NCBI RefSeq assembly: GCF_003576645.1
Contig: NC_044916.1
Span: 231,414-295,413, forward strand
Direction of reading: 5' to 3'
DNA from: Ipomoea triloba
Lineage: Eukaryota > Streptophyta > Magnoliopsida > Solanales > Convolvulaceae
Length of the DNA stretch: 64,000 bases
Positions 11,831 to 23,571 of the stretch are shown here, one piece after another. The translations under genes were made by a program, and so were the position numbers. Positions within the stretch are counted from its first letter, which is position 1. Each line of letters opens with the position of its first letter. Below the pieces are notes generated by a model that was not told where the DNA came from, ran no database searches, and was given only the letters and a program-made list of their open reading frames with translations.

Positions 11831-12273
11831 TGTAATATATATTTAATATAAATATATCTATAGTAATTGAGAGGAATTAAAGAGAAGGATTATGGATGGA
11901 AATGAATTTATTTCTATTTGCTTCTGTACGTATACTCACACACAGACCACACTTTTTTTTTAACAAAGAAAGGTTTTGCTTTGCATTATTTCTTCACTCC
12001 ATTACAATTCCTACGGCATTACTACAACATATGTAAACATAGCAAACAAAGATGACAAAACATAATGTCATAATCAACAACCACTAATCCATGTTTTGTG
12101 CTTTTTCCTACCCCACATCCCATAAAACATTCNCTTTTTCCTACCCCACATCCCATAAAACATTCCATGTTTGAGGGGATATAATTATCCACTCCATACT
12201 ACCATGTTTTCAGGCATTACATCCACTTAGTTTATATTAATAATAATATATTATTATAATTATTATTACAACA
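11831..12273 (-). repeat. 5' LTR of Copia element, with an assembly scar
   Basis: It begins TGTAATATAT and ends TTACAACA on the plus strand. At 12133 a single N separates two identical 32-base copies (12101-12132 and 12134-12165) that the other LTR has only once, which explains most of the length difference. Confidence 0.92.
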
Positions 12274-12370
12274 ATTTCTTTAACTAAACTATAAATATAA
12301 ACTATAAGTAAGTCTACAATGGCATTATCATTATCATGTTTTTTCATAAAACTACAATCGCGTTACCGTA

Positions 12371-13330
12371 TTAATCAAACAAGGCGTACCAAGTAGCCGC
12401 CGTTGCCGATCTCCGCCGCAAATCAAACACCTCCAATGTTGACCAAATCACCCCTCTGCCGCTAATCTACGGCGGTCAAACCACTCCGTTGCCGGTCAAA
12501 CACCTCCGATGTTGATCTAAGCTAGCAAGCACGCCGCTGCAGCCGGTCAAAACCGCTGGGTGAAGTGGAAAGCATAGGAGCTTTAATTTGTGTTTTGAAA
12601 ATGGAGATCGAGGAGAGAGGGAGCTGTGGAGAGGAGATGAGAAATAGTAGAGAAAGCTGTGTTCGAAAATGGAGAGGAGAGACAAGCTAAGCTAAGGTGC
12701 GAATTGAAGGTTGCGGCGAAGAGGGAAACAGAGGAGATAAGAGAAGAGAAGAGAGGGTAGGGTTTGGCCATTAAAAGGTACTCCCCGTTTCTGACAAGAA
12801 GCAGAGTTAAAACGGAAATGAGAATGCCTTTTTTCACAACATTGTCACTTTTCAAAATGTTCACGAAATTGTAAACCGTATTGTGCTTGTTTTTGAGAAA
12901 AGCGCCGGGGCCGTTGAAATGTTGAATGCTCCCAACAATATAATTAAGAACCTTACCTTGGCATGGCTTTGAAGAACCTAGATATGTTCTGTTCTTAAGT
13001 TGCCGGCCGGCTGCATTGGTTGTTGAATTGGGTATTTGAATAAGTGGACGGTTTTCCATCTTTGACAGGTAGTCGGAGAGACAATATAATCGTCGTAAAA
13101 ATTGTATGGCTTTTCCGGCGGCAAAGTTTGGAACTTTGGCGTAGTCCAAACGGTTCACTTTCACGTCCAATAGCAGCTGTAATATCTGCCCCAACTCGAC
13201 TGAAATATAATACAAGTGTCTCATTTGCAACAACCACTTGGTGGTTATAGAAATGGAGGAACCACAGGATTTTCAATGCAAAAGATACACAGCTTATGCA
13301 TTCTAAAGGATTTTTGTGAATTTGAAAGAG
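12371..13330 (-). pseudogene. Chimeric relic of WSD gene, copy A
   Basis: The right part (about 12960-13250, minus strand) matches exon 2 of the WSD gene at 21106-23571: DYAKVPNFAAGKAIQF corresponds to DHVKVPNFPAGKPIEF, and LSDYLSKM is shared. Frame breaks are frequent and the HHxxxDG catalytic motif is absent. The left part (12371-12840) is unrelated to WSD but is repeated at 15903-16400, so both relics descend from one chimeric ancestor. The gene is non-functional. Confidence 0.75.
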
Positions 13331-13521
13331 AATAAGCTGTGTAGGCAACCATCAAGAACCCAGAAAATCATCAACATCAAAAATAACATTATCTTTTCTC
13401 ATACACTACAGCATTTTTATTACTGCATTCTTCAGCCCAAAGGGCCAGCATTTGGCATAACAGTTGTGGGTCTAACAAATTGCTGAGTCAAAGCTCAGTC
13501 CAGCATCTTTTAAAGCCAATT

Positions 13522-15556
13522 CTAGTCCTGAATATGCCCATCACCCCCGAACTCTGCCTCAGCATTAGCCCCTACTTGTATTGCTGCATTAGTTTCTTTC
13601 ATTCCGCGTTGTACCCCTGGCCGGTCCACCCCTAAGTGTTCACGTTCTCGTCGTCTACCTTTACGATGAGCCTGAACAATATCACCAACACCACCACTAG
13701 CACTAGCACCACCATTATAGGCCTCATTAGGCATATCCAATACATACTCATAACCCGATCTGCTTAATTGAGCCCGTGCAACGTTAAAAACATGCGTCAA
13801 GGTCACAGCTGGATCGATGCTCCCATCTTCCAATGCCTCCCGCGAAGTAAAGAATATATCACGCAATGTATGCACCTAAATAAGGACGTAGTACATAAAA
13901 CTAAATAATTAATACGTAGTAATTTAACAAAATATTCGTGAATTGTAGAGGTAATAAAAGTAATAATATACGAACCATTTCATGTGCACTCGTGCCACTC
14001 GAAGCAGATTTGACATACCAATACTGTGGATCATGAACTGGGTTACCAATAACTCGTCTATCATACCGATGAAACCACACTTTGTAACGTGCTGTGATCC
14101 TTGATTGTTGGTTTGGTATCATCGCAACTACAAGATTGTGTCGATCTTCCCACCGTTCAATGTGTATTGCATGCTTTTCACCCCAATCAATAATGTATTT
14201 TCCCGATCGAGCGTCAGTATCATGCATCTTTTGGCTATAACGCACAAATGGAGGAATGTCTTACAAATAATTGAATTGTCTGCAAAAGCGCTCTGGGTAG
14301 TAATGCTCAATCACATAGAAAAACACTAATGGCACTCGCGCTCTCCAAATAAGTGCTCCAGCTCGACAATACTCTGGCAAACTCTCAATGTTATAAGGAG
14401 TGAACTTAAACTGCAATGTATTTCCAATAACAAAGAACAATAAATTATTTTTTCTAAAAAAAAAAAAAAGAACAATAAATTAAATATGCTCTTATATGCA
14501 ATTATATTATATATAAATTACAAAAAAATAAGAAAATCCCAACTTACGTTTTTAGCTTTAACCCGATCAAATCGGTCTCGATAAGCACGGATAACGTGTT
14601 TCGTCACGGTAGGCCGACTGTGTGAGCACAACCACCTATGTTCCAAGTAACCAAGCTAACTAATGAAAACACACACAAAAAGACAAAAATACTTACAAAA
14701 CATATTACAACTAACCTGGCTGCATATGGCAAATCACCGAGCTGGTCCAAAGGTAATACTCCACGCGGCCTTACCATAGGCAATCTTTCCCATGCCCATA
14801 TTTGTAATAAGATAAGACATCCACCCGCTGATGAGACCTGAAAATCTGTTGCAGGACACATTGACCTATAAAGATAGGCTAACACAGCGGATCCCCAACT
14901 GTATTGACCACACTCCTCAAAATCCTCCAAAAAAATCTAATAAAAATAACTTTACTTGATTCTTCGTTAATTATGTCAGGAAACAGAAAATCTCCAAACA
15001 AATGAAGAATCAAGATCCGAGTAGCCTGTTGCACTTCCAAATTAGTGCTATATGCATTCACGGTAGGCATCGATGGTAATGCGGAAAAGTTAATCTTGCT
15101 CGGGGTCACAAAAGAATTTTGAGGGCGGTATCCCAATAATCTGTGGCATCGAGCATTCCAATCATCAAAACAACGTTTATCTTTACCGGTGACTGCACGC
15201 CCGTCTACCTTCAAACCAAATAGCACTTCAACGTCTTGAAGTGTTATGCCGACCTCACCGAATGGAAAATGAAAAGCATGAACCTCTGGGTGCCACCTCT
15301 CTATAAGTGCCGTGATCAGACCGTGATCAAGATTAATACAACCCAAATGTGAAACACCGTAAAACCCTGCTGTTCTCAGATATTTAACCATTATCGGTTC
15401 TTGAGATTTGGCAGTAAATGCCTGACTATCATACTTCAATAATCTTAATCGAGAATCGAAATTTTTATTGTTCCATATTGACTGACATCGATGCTTCTGT
15501 TGGCATACAAGAAGTGATGAATCAATTGGTCCGGGGTGAAATAGTGGTGGATCCAT
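13522..15556 (-). pseudogene. Plant mobile domain (PMD/MAIN-like) gene, broken copy 2
   Basis: A paralogue of 5101-7058 with the same segment order. It opens at an ATG at 15556 (MDPPLFHPGPIDSS), carries the PMD core (HGLITALIERWHPEVHAFHF, ITLQDVEVLFGLKVDGRAVT), then retains the FLFPDIINEESSKV stretch missing from copy 1. The frame slips at a run of seven T on the coding strand (plus-strand A run at 14929-14935) just before EDFEECGQYSWGS. A later segment carries a stop (plus TTA at 14261-14263) where copy 1 has Gln (NYLQDIPPF). The last exon (about 13875-13522) matches copy 1 well. Two independent lesions make this a pseudogene. Confidence 0.77.
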
Positions 15557-15902
15557 AACTGCAATGTACAATAATATTTTTTTTGAAAACCATGTAGAAT
15601 ATGCATGTGGAAGCAACGAATTAAAATCTTACCATAAAAGCAATAATACAAGTTGTGTACATAAACGTTTGTTGTTTTTTTCTAATACACATAAACATAT
15701 ATATTTTATTATTGTTTACTGATTTTTTGTCACTATCCATATTTTTTTAATTCTTTGTAGGCGTCCATATCTAATATTAAGTTTAGTATATAATATATAA
15801 TTTATATATTTAAAAATTACAATAAGAGTAGTATTAAACACAAAAATAAAAAATAAATTAAAATGAAGTAAAAAAAATATTAAATTTAACACTGCAGTGT
15901 TT

Positions 15903-17501
15903 TGTACCAAGCAGCCGGCGTTGGCGATCTCCGCCGCAAATGAAACGCCTCCAATGTTGGGGAAACCACTCCTGTGCCGCTAATGTACGGCGGTCAAACC
16001 AGTCCGCTGCCAGTCAAACAGCTCCGATGTTGGTCTAAGCGAGCGAGCAAGCACGCCGGTCAAAATTAAACCGCTGGGTGAAGTGGAAAGAATAGGAGCT
16101 TTAATTTGTGTTTTGAAAATGGAGATGGAGGAGAGAGGAGATGAGAAATAGGAGAGAAAGCTGTGTTGGAAAATGGAGAGGAGAGACGACTAAAGCTAAG
16201 CTAAGCTAAGCTAAGGTGTGAAGGTTGCGGCGAAGAGGGAAACAGAGGAGATAAGATAAGAAAAGAGAAGAGAAGAGAAGGTAGGGTTAGGCAATTAAAA
16301 GGGCAAGAAAAGGTTGTCCCCGTTTCTGACAAGAAGCAGTTCAGAGTCAAAAACGGTAACGAGAATGCCTTTTTTCACAATATTGTAAACCGTCCTACGC
16401 TTGTTTTTTTTTTTTTTTTTTTGAAAACTAAACCGTGCTGAGCTGAGCTTGTTTTTCTTCTTCACATCTCAACAATATAATTAAGAGGGAAGCTGGGCAT
16501 GGCTTTGAATTGAAGAACCCTGACGGATATGTTCTTAAGTTGCCGGCCCGGCCGGAGTGGACGGTTCGTCGTAAAATTGTATGGCTTTTCCCATCCATTT
16601 CTATTTTCTTCACACCATTATATTATATTATATTGCCTTCACTGTACTGTATACTCACCATGTATCAGCAGCTTAGCGCAGCTTGTATTGGAATCTCAAA
16701 TTCCAAAACTCCTAGAATATATATATATAGCGAGTGACAACTAACACTGAGAGCTGTACAAGAACAGGGAAGAGCTGAGGGAACTAATAGGACTAGCATG
16801 CATGCATGCAGCTTCCGCGTACACATGCATGTTCCTTCCATGATTTCAACCTCCGATCCAGCCCTTTATTATATATATATATTTCTATGATGTGATTACT
16901 ACTAGCACGATATATAATGAATGCATGGAAAAGCAGACATCATTGTTATATTTACACGTACAGCTTAATTTCGTGCATTATATTATGCATGCATGTCTGC
17001 TTTCAAATTAAAATATATGGCTGCGCTGAATGATGACATATTATTGAAAGGAGATTTCGTTAGTTTTGGAGAACACAAGTCAATTATTAGAGTATTTGTT
17101 TGTGGAAAGGGACGAGGCACTACGTGTTGGTTGGGATTAGTCTTCATCAAATAATCATCAATTCTACCTAAAATCATGGGAACGAGGATTACTGACGATG
17201 GCTAGGCTAGGCTAGCAGCCACTGAATTGAAGCATATATATAGTAATAATGCATTTGAGTGATTATTTAAGGTTCTTGTTTGCAGCTTGGTACATAGCTT
17301 AGAAATGTTAATTGTGTTAACATTTAATTTGCTAACATTATCTCTTCTTCACAAATTAAAGTATATGAGAGATTTGATATGATATGATCTTTCCATGGAA
17401 TGAAGCTAGTATAGGAACCTATTATATATAGCATATGTGTGCAGTAGTGGTATATTTATCTTATATTGTGTTCTCATTGATGGGCTTAAATTTATCCAAC
17501 T
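15903..17501 (-). pseudogene. Chimeric relic of WSD gene and its upstream region, copy B
   Basis: 15903-16400 repeats 12371-12840 in direct orientation. 16420-16830 holds deleted and shuffled pieces of WSD exons 2 and 1: the words GGGCATGGCTTTGAA, CGTAAAATT and TTGTATTGGAATCTCA also occur in the intact gene. 16920-17220 matches the intact gene's upstream DNA (23660-23950). 17225-17500 matches 25500-25750. No reading frame survives. The alignment shows that this segment and 23.1-25.8 kb derive from one duplication. Confidence 0.75.
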
Positions 17502-17516
17502 ACAACAAACAACTAA

Positions 17517-18032
17517 ATTTTTTTTTTTGGATCAAGAGGAGGGTCGCCCAAAGTTCTACAAAATACATTCCTATGAGATAAGACGTTCACACGGAACGAC
17601 ACTCAAATCACTCAAATCAAATAGCAATGCCTCTTCCACACTATGGGGGGCTCCTCCCACTCAACCCACGTGGTATTGGATGCTTTGATGTGTTTCACCA
17701 AGGTGTCTGCCACTATGTTTTGCTCTCTAAAAATGTGTTTGAAAGGTATTTTTCAGTTGTTCTTTTTCCAACTCTTACACTTCTCAATAATGTTGCGCAT
17801 GGGACCCCTAGGCGTGCTCGTACCATCAATCCAATCGATAACTCTTTTCGAGTCACTTTGCACAATCAGTTTTCTGAAACCTTTTCTCCAAGCCCATTCA
17901 ATACCCTTAAGTATAGCCCAAGCTTCTGTTAGAGTCACAAATGTAGCAGGGATCTTAAAGCCAAAACCACCACGCCAATTGCCCAGTGAATCACGAACAA
18001 CCCCCGCACAACTTCCGTTACTTGCCCCAGAA
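17517..18032 (-). mobile_element. 5'-truncated LINE with RNase H domain
   Basis: The 15-bp target duplication ACAACAAACAACTAA flanks the insert exactly (17502-17516 and 18033-18047). A T run at 17518-17531 is the poly-A tail on the minus strand. The minus-strand coding remnant at 18043-17753 is an RNase H domain of plant LINE type (CAGVVRDSLGNWRGGFGF, LTEAWAILKGIEWAW with the catalytic Glu, VQSDSKRVIDWI with Asp), and the frame then shifts to the REQNIVADTLVK region. Truncation at the RNase H domain, poly-A tail and target duplication are classic signs of target-primed reverse transcription. Confidence 0.92.
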
Positions 18033-18047
18033 ACAACAAACAACTAA

Positions 18048-18560
18048 TTTAATTCATGAAATTTTATTAGTGCCACAAAGTCTCAATAAGCTTAATGGTT
18101 ACAGATGTTTATAATTGTGTATAATTTGTTTGAAGCTTCATGTGTCAATACCACAATCTAGTTTGTTACTTGATTATTTTTATGTACCAAACAGATGGAT
18201 TGTGACTAGTTTAGACTGCTTGGGTTTATCAGTTCAAAGGATAATAGCAGAGTATAATCCCTTTTAACTTTAGATTGGTGCACAATCATAACTTCCTCAA
18301 TGTGTTCTCTTATAGTCTTATTTGAGGATTGGCAAACGCATGAGCAACTGCAGTACAACGTTGTTGAATAGTTGATTATGTCCATCTAGACTATAGAGAT
18401 ATGTTCAGGTTCAGATCTTTGCTCTTTGAATGAAAAACATAACAAATTTGTAAGCCAAAACTAAGAAAACAAGATTTCAAAAAACTAATAATCAAATTTA
18501 GCTAATTGAAGGATACAACTTTATACTAAATCCAATTAATCAAAATCTGGGTATTTATTT
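18048..18560. other. Intergenic, no gene seen
   Basis: The first 60 bases continue the duplicated segment shared with 25780-25830. The rest is AT-rich and shows no recognisable element. Confidence 0.4.
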
Positions 18561-19195
18561 TTGTCAATTTGAAAGAGAATAGGCTGTAGACAAGGATAAA
18601 AAAAACAGAGTACTAAAACCATCCAAAAAAGGAAAACAAAAAAATCATCAAGATCAGAAAAACATCATCTTTTCTCATACACAGCATTTGGCATTACTGT
18701 GTCAGAAGGTGTCCTAAGATTTTTCTGATTTCATCATCCTTGATGACGCATACAATCAACCCAAAAAATCTTCAATAAAGTAAACTCGCAATCAAAATCG
18801 GAAAACCAAAAACAAAAGCAAAAAACCAAAGAAAAAAAAAACAATGAAGGAGGATGAATCAGAAAGAACGTAGCGAAATAGAAGTAGAATGGATCACACG
18901 AAATGAATCGTCACTCTCTTCCTAAGATTATTCATCATTCTTCATCCTCCGTAAAGACTCGATCTTTCATTAATTTTATGCTATTGTAGGAAGTGGGGAA
19001 GCAAGATTTGGCAGCTCAAGTTGCTAGGGCAACAGCTAAAATTTCCAGGAAGAAGAGAAGGCTGGGACGCGACATTTTATAGAGTTCCATTGGAGCCCTA
19101 ATATTCAACATAAGAAGGCCGAGGCCCATAACTGCTGTGCGGCTAAGAAATTGCAAGTCAAAGCTCAGTCCACCATCTTTTTAAACCCAATAGTT
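18561..19195. repeat. Relic of PMD-element 3' end with an inserted exon-like piece
   Basis: Both edges match DNA next to the PMD genes: TTTGAAAGAGAATA and CATCTTTTCTCATACACA on the left, AGTCAAAGCTCAGTCCA on the right (compare 13320-13515 and 4980-5110). About 420 bp of extra DNA sits inside. It includes a plus-strand stretch (about 18990-19081) that follows an AG acceptor-like site and stays open to a TAG stop. Confidence 0.5.
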
Positions 19196-19349
19196 AATAT
19201 TCTCGAAGCGGCGAAACCCGCGAGTTAGAGCTATAAAAAGATCACCCGCGAAAGAGCAGGTCTAACGGGCTTGGTCTGCTAAGACTTGCGGTCCAAGCCC
19301 TATTTTGTATGTATGTACATATATATATAACAAAAGTTTATGAGTCACT

Positions 19350-20010
19350 AACCAGTAGTGCTGTGGACTCAGGTCCACCTTGCAAGGTGAATTTGAGTCC
19401 AAAAATGACGCCGTTTTTTTTTTTTTTACTAAACATATTGGCCTGAAACGTGGAACTCAAACTCTACATTCACATACACTATACTCAACATTCATAATTT
19501 GTAAACTCTACATTCACACATTACATGATTATATGTTTAGTAACTATATTACCACTGTTATGCATTCACACATTCAAAACTCTATATTCACAGGTTCTAT
19601 ACTCCATATTCACAACTTGAGAACTCCACATTCACACACTACAGGGCTACAAGTTGCTAGAACTTCTTAACTCTATTACAGATTCACACATGCATAACTC
19701 TACATTCACGATTTCTATACTCCATATTCACAATTTGAAACCTAAACATTCACACATTTCTGAGCAACTCTACATTCACACAATCATAACTCTACATTCA
19801 CGATTTCTATACTCTACATTCACACTTTGAAACCTCTACATTTACACATTTTTGGACAACTCTATATTCAGCAATATGTTTACTAATTTAAAATAAATAA
19901 ATAAATAAATAAATAAATAAAATAAAAAAAAAAACAGAGAAAGACAAAACGACGTAGTTTTGGACCCAGGTCCACCTTGCAAGGTGGACTTGGGTCCACA
20001 GCATAATTTG
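19350..20010. mobile_element. Terminal-inverted-repeat element with palindromic ends
   Basis: GTGGACTCAGGTCCACCTTG on the left is mirrored by CAAGGTGGACTTGGGTCCAC on the right, and the inverted match extends to about 45 bases ending in CCAAAA. Each end is also self-complementary around CCTTGCAAGG. The interior is a series of variants of CTCTACATTCACA with no coding capacity. The ends resemble those of the element at 2655-3136. The hexamer TCACTA occurs just outside both ends and may be part of the target duplication, but I cannot fix it. Confidence 0.7.
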
Positions 20011-21105
20011 CGCTCACTAGGCCAGCCAACCCACGTGAAATGGACTAATGTTACATAAATTCTAGCCGGCCAAAGATCAAGCCCGCGGTGGAACGGACCG
20101 ACCCACTTTGACAATATTACTAATAGTAGTATAAAAAAGTCAAAGCCCATAATAGTTATACCATATTATTTCTTTTTATTTTACAAGGAGACAATAAGTA
20201 ATTTGAAATGTACATAATTCAAGATCTAACAACACCCACCGCGTCTATTAGCAATCCTTATATCATAGACCCAAATTGGTTATATTATGGATCACTCGGG
20301 TACTGGCTATTTTTATTGATCCTCGTGATGTTAAGATCCAAACTAGTTATGCTATGAATTACTCATAATGTCTTAAACGAGGAATATAGAATATAAAGTT
20401 TGTGTTGCACAAATAATAAATAAGCATGTTTAGGAATATTTGACGAAACATATATATAGTGTAAAAATCAACCTACGTGAGCTCTAAAAAAGTCATGAGA
20501 CTTTTATATAGAATACTCGATCTAGTGACAATCTAGAAGATTGCACTAAATTTCCCACCTACCATTATTTCTTCTGAAACGATTTATTATATTGAATGAG
20601 TAGAATTTGAAGATTGTTATTTTCAAGAGAATGACAATTAAAGATTAATTATGAAGATTGGGTCTTGAAGATCAATAGTTGTATTCTTTTTCCTTTGATT
20701 GAATTTTGATGTTATTTTCTTAATTAAGATTTTTTAACGAGGCGGATAATGCAACACATGAATACACATATATCATGTACTATTTTCCTCACTAAATTTT
20801 TCCCACCAATTTTTTTAGTGAAGTTAATAATATCTAAGGAGGGGTGTTGTAAATAATTAAATGTGAACATTACTAAAGGTATTATACTAGCTATGACAAT
20901 ACATTTTCATCTTTATTAGTCTTATATAGTTATATATATTGAAACTCTATATATGTTGTATAGATTAGACTGAATAATAGGAGTAATTAATAAGAGTATC
21001 CATTATTCTCTCAATATTCCTTGTCATACATCCAGTTTAACAATATTTTTTACTGTTTTATATTATATATTAGGAGTAATATAAATAATAGAAGGGGAAG
21101 GTGAT
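20011..21105. other. Intergenic, no gene seen
   Basis: AT-rich DNA downstream of the WSD gene. The part at 20190-20560 has moderately complex sequence that looks like old transposon DNA, but I cannot assign it. Confidence 0.4.
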
Positions 21106-23571
21106 TCAAGAAGAGCCAAGTGCTGCTTTAGATATTTCTTCAAAAGCATGGTCAACACAACACTTGAATTTCTCAGCATCTATGAAGTCTTTCTCTACAG
21201 ACAACGCAATCCTTAGGCTTCCCACGTAGCTCACCATCGTTACACATAAGCTCTGCAAATTATTAAATTAGATACATTTTATAATATATACTCTTTAATT
21301 TAAAAAAAAAAAAACTGGAAAAAGAAAAAGAAAGAAAGACCTGTGGGATTCCAGCAATGATGAAGTATATCCCTTTAGCCGGATGATTGGCCAAAGACAT
21401 TCTTTCCATCGGCCCAATCATATTCGATATTCCCATACTAGAATTCTTCGACGTCCCATGAATATACCTTGCTGTCGCCTCGCTGCCCCTAGTTTTCATC
21501 AAAGCTTGAAGAAGCCAACCGGTGAGATAAACGGACGCGGAATTTCTTTTCCTCTTGATTATCCGGTGAGCCTTTCGAACAAAGCGGAGGGGATCGGAAG
21601 CGGTGGCCGGAGTAAGGGCGGGCAGGGAGACCGGCAAGAAGGTGAAATGGTTTCCCCATGGCATTTCTGCGTTTGGTTTTATCATTTCAGTCACGGATTT
21701 GTAGCCTCCTATTGCCCTGGTGTTAAACAGTACAAGTGCCGTGCATCTTGCCTTGCTCGATTCTTCTTCAATTTGCTTCATATATAGCCTTGTCCCGTAT
21801 ATAATAATCCCCGTCACCACATCGTTTATTGTCTGTCCATAATTGCAAACAACATAGTCAAACATTGTGTACTAATATATTATACCTCCCTCCCATTTGG
21901 TTGTTGATTTGTTTAATATTGAAGTTATTTTTAATTCAACTTTTCATAATATTAAGTTTAATATCAATATATAAAATTTATATATTTAGAAATTACATTA
22001 AAAGTACTATTAAACACAAAAAATTAAATTTAAAAATAATTAAAAATTACTAAAGAAAATATACAACGAAGAAAGAGTTGATTTGACTAATGAATAGTAA
22101 ATAGAACAGGTAAAATGAGAATATATTTTTTAAGTGAAGAGCCATGAATACTGCCTGATTGGCTCAACTCAAAAAGGCCAATAAGAAACTTCAACTAAGA
22201 ATATGGTTGGTGCTAGTCATTAGTCGGCTAGGCAGGTGCCTATGGGTATAACTAAAAAAAATCAATATAATGCACGTGTTTGGGTGTATAGCAAGATCAA
22301 GTCCCGGATTAACTCGGTTAACTCAATCAAAATGAACGAATTAATTCTGCAGCCTAGTCGCTAGGCAATCGAGTCAGCCGAAGTAGGCCCTAGGCAATTG
22401 GTTGCCTAAGCCGGTGCCTAGGAGGAAAATCAACACAGTCCAGCACCTAGGGCCTATATCGATTTTTGCAACAAAGTCTAACTTGAAATTTTATTATTAC
22501 CAACTACCAAGCCAGCACCCCAACTAATCTTGCTGATGTTGTCTCATCACGCACTAATATATTAATTGATCTCGTTTATTTAAAAAAAAAAAATTATATT
22601 GCATGCATCCTAGGAAAATGAATTGAATGTCGTTTTCAATCATGTATAGCACATATGTTTTAGTGATTATTACCACTTCAAGTTTGTCCTTGATTTGCTT
22701 GATTTGATCAAGGGAAAACGACATAGTAGTGGTGGCAATCGGACGGAACTCCACCCCGTGGTCGCCGGAGCGGACCGGAGTCCGGTCATCTTCAACCAAA
22801 GTGCTCTTCAAGACGCTCCATCCAAAATCATAAACCGTGTTGAATGCTCCAAACAAGACCCTGGGCATGGCTTTGAAGAACCCACAAATTTTCTTAGAAG
22901 CTTTGGACCGGGGAGCGGCGGCGGCGGCGCTCCTTTGCCGGGAAGGAAACGTGAGCGGCAGCGCCGGATTATCGGCCCTCTGAAGGCAAGAAAGAATGGC
23001 TCCCATGAGAGAATAGCCATCTCCGAGTGAATGGTGAAGCTTGAAGATTAAGTTGCCGGCTGCATTGGTTGTTGGGTATTTGAACAAATGGATTTCCCAG
23101 AGTGGACGGTTTGGGGGGAAAGCCTCCATTGCCATCTTTGAGAGGTAGTCGGAGAGACAATCATCGTAAAATTCTATGGGTTTTCCGGCCGGAAAGTTTG
23201 GAACTTTCACGTGGTCTGAATGGTTTACTTCCACCCTTTTCCATTTCTTCACACGACCATCAGTGCCTTCACTCACCTGCATATACATCATTATTAATAT
23301 TAAGATCAAAAGAATTAAACTCGAAGAAACTGAAAGTAGTGAAGACAATTAATTAAGGAAGGAGGGATGAAATTAAGGAACAGACCATTATAGAAGAAAA
23401 CCTAGGATTAATGGGGACAAAGACATCCTTAAGAAGTGAAATGACGAGAGAATCAGAGGCTTGTATTGGAATCTCACTTTCCAAAACTCCCAGAATAGTG
23501 AGCGACAGCACTGAGCTGTTCAAGAACTGGGCACTAGGACTAGCAGCTTCCTCGTATCCATGTTCCATCAT
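21106..23571 (-). CDS. WSD-type wax ester synthase / diacylglycerol acyltransferase (4 exons)
   Basis: Exons 23571-23386, 23276-22674, 21832-21341 and 21252-21106 are all in phase and give 475 residues, the usual WSD length. The product opens MMEHGYEEAASPSAQFLNSS; the second ATG (23568) is equally possible. The active-site motif HHxxxDG is present as HHSLGDG at residues 143-149. PPNRPLWEIHLF precedes it. Exon 3 starts at the conserved TINDVVTG and carries the C-terminal DUF1298 region (MPWGNHFTFLPVSLP, MGISNMIGP). The last exon encodes VTMVSYVGSLRIALSVEKDF. The enzyme esterifies fatty alcohols or diacylglycerol with acyl-CoA at the ER, mainly for cuticular wax. Copies A and B to the left are its relics. 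Confidence 0.93.

Larger units (their letters stand above)
7446..12273 (-). mobile_element. Ty1/Copia LTR retrotransposon, almost intact
   Basis: Two long terminal repeats (7446-7852 and 11831-12273) flank a minus-strand gag-pol region. The exact 5-bp target duplication ATTTC stands on both sides (7441-7445 and 12274-12278). A primer-binding site complementary to initiator Met-tRNA sits inside the right LTR (11816-11828), and a polypurine tract (AAGGGGGGCAA) lies just inside the left LTR near 7853-7863. Domain order protease-integrase-reverse transcriptase-RNase H identifies Copia; the closest lineage by eye is Tnt1/Tork-like. The left LTR appears to have lost two bases at its outer end (TGTAA read as TAA). 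Confidence 0.95.

Noticed and set aside
21383..21787. Plus-strand frame of 134 codons
   Set aside because: Shadow of WSD exon 3; the minus strand gives the conserved DUF1298 motifs.
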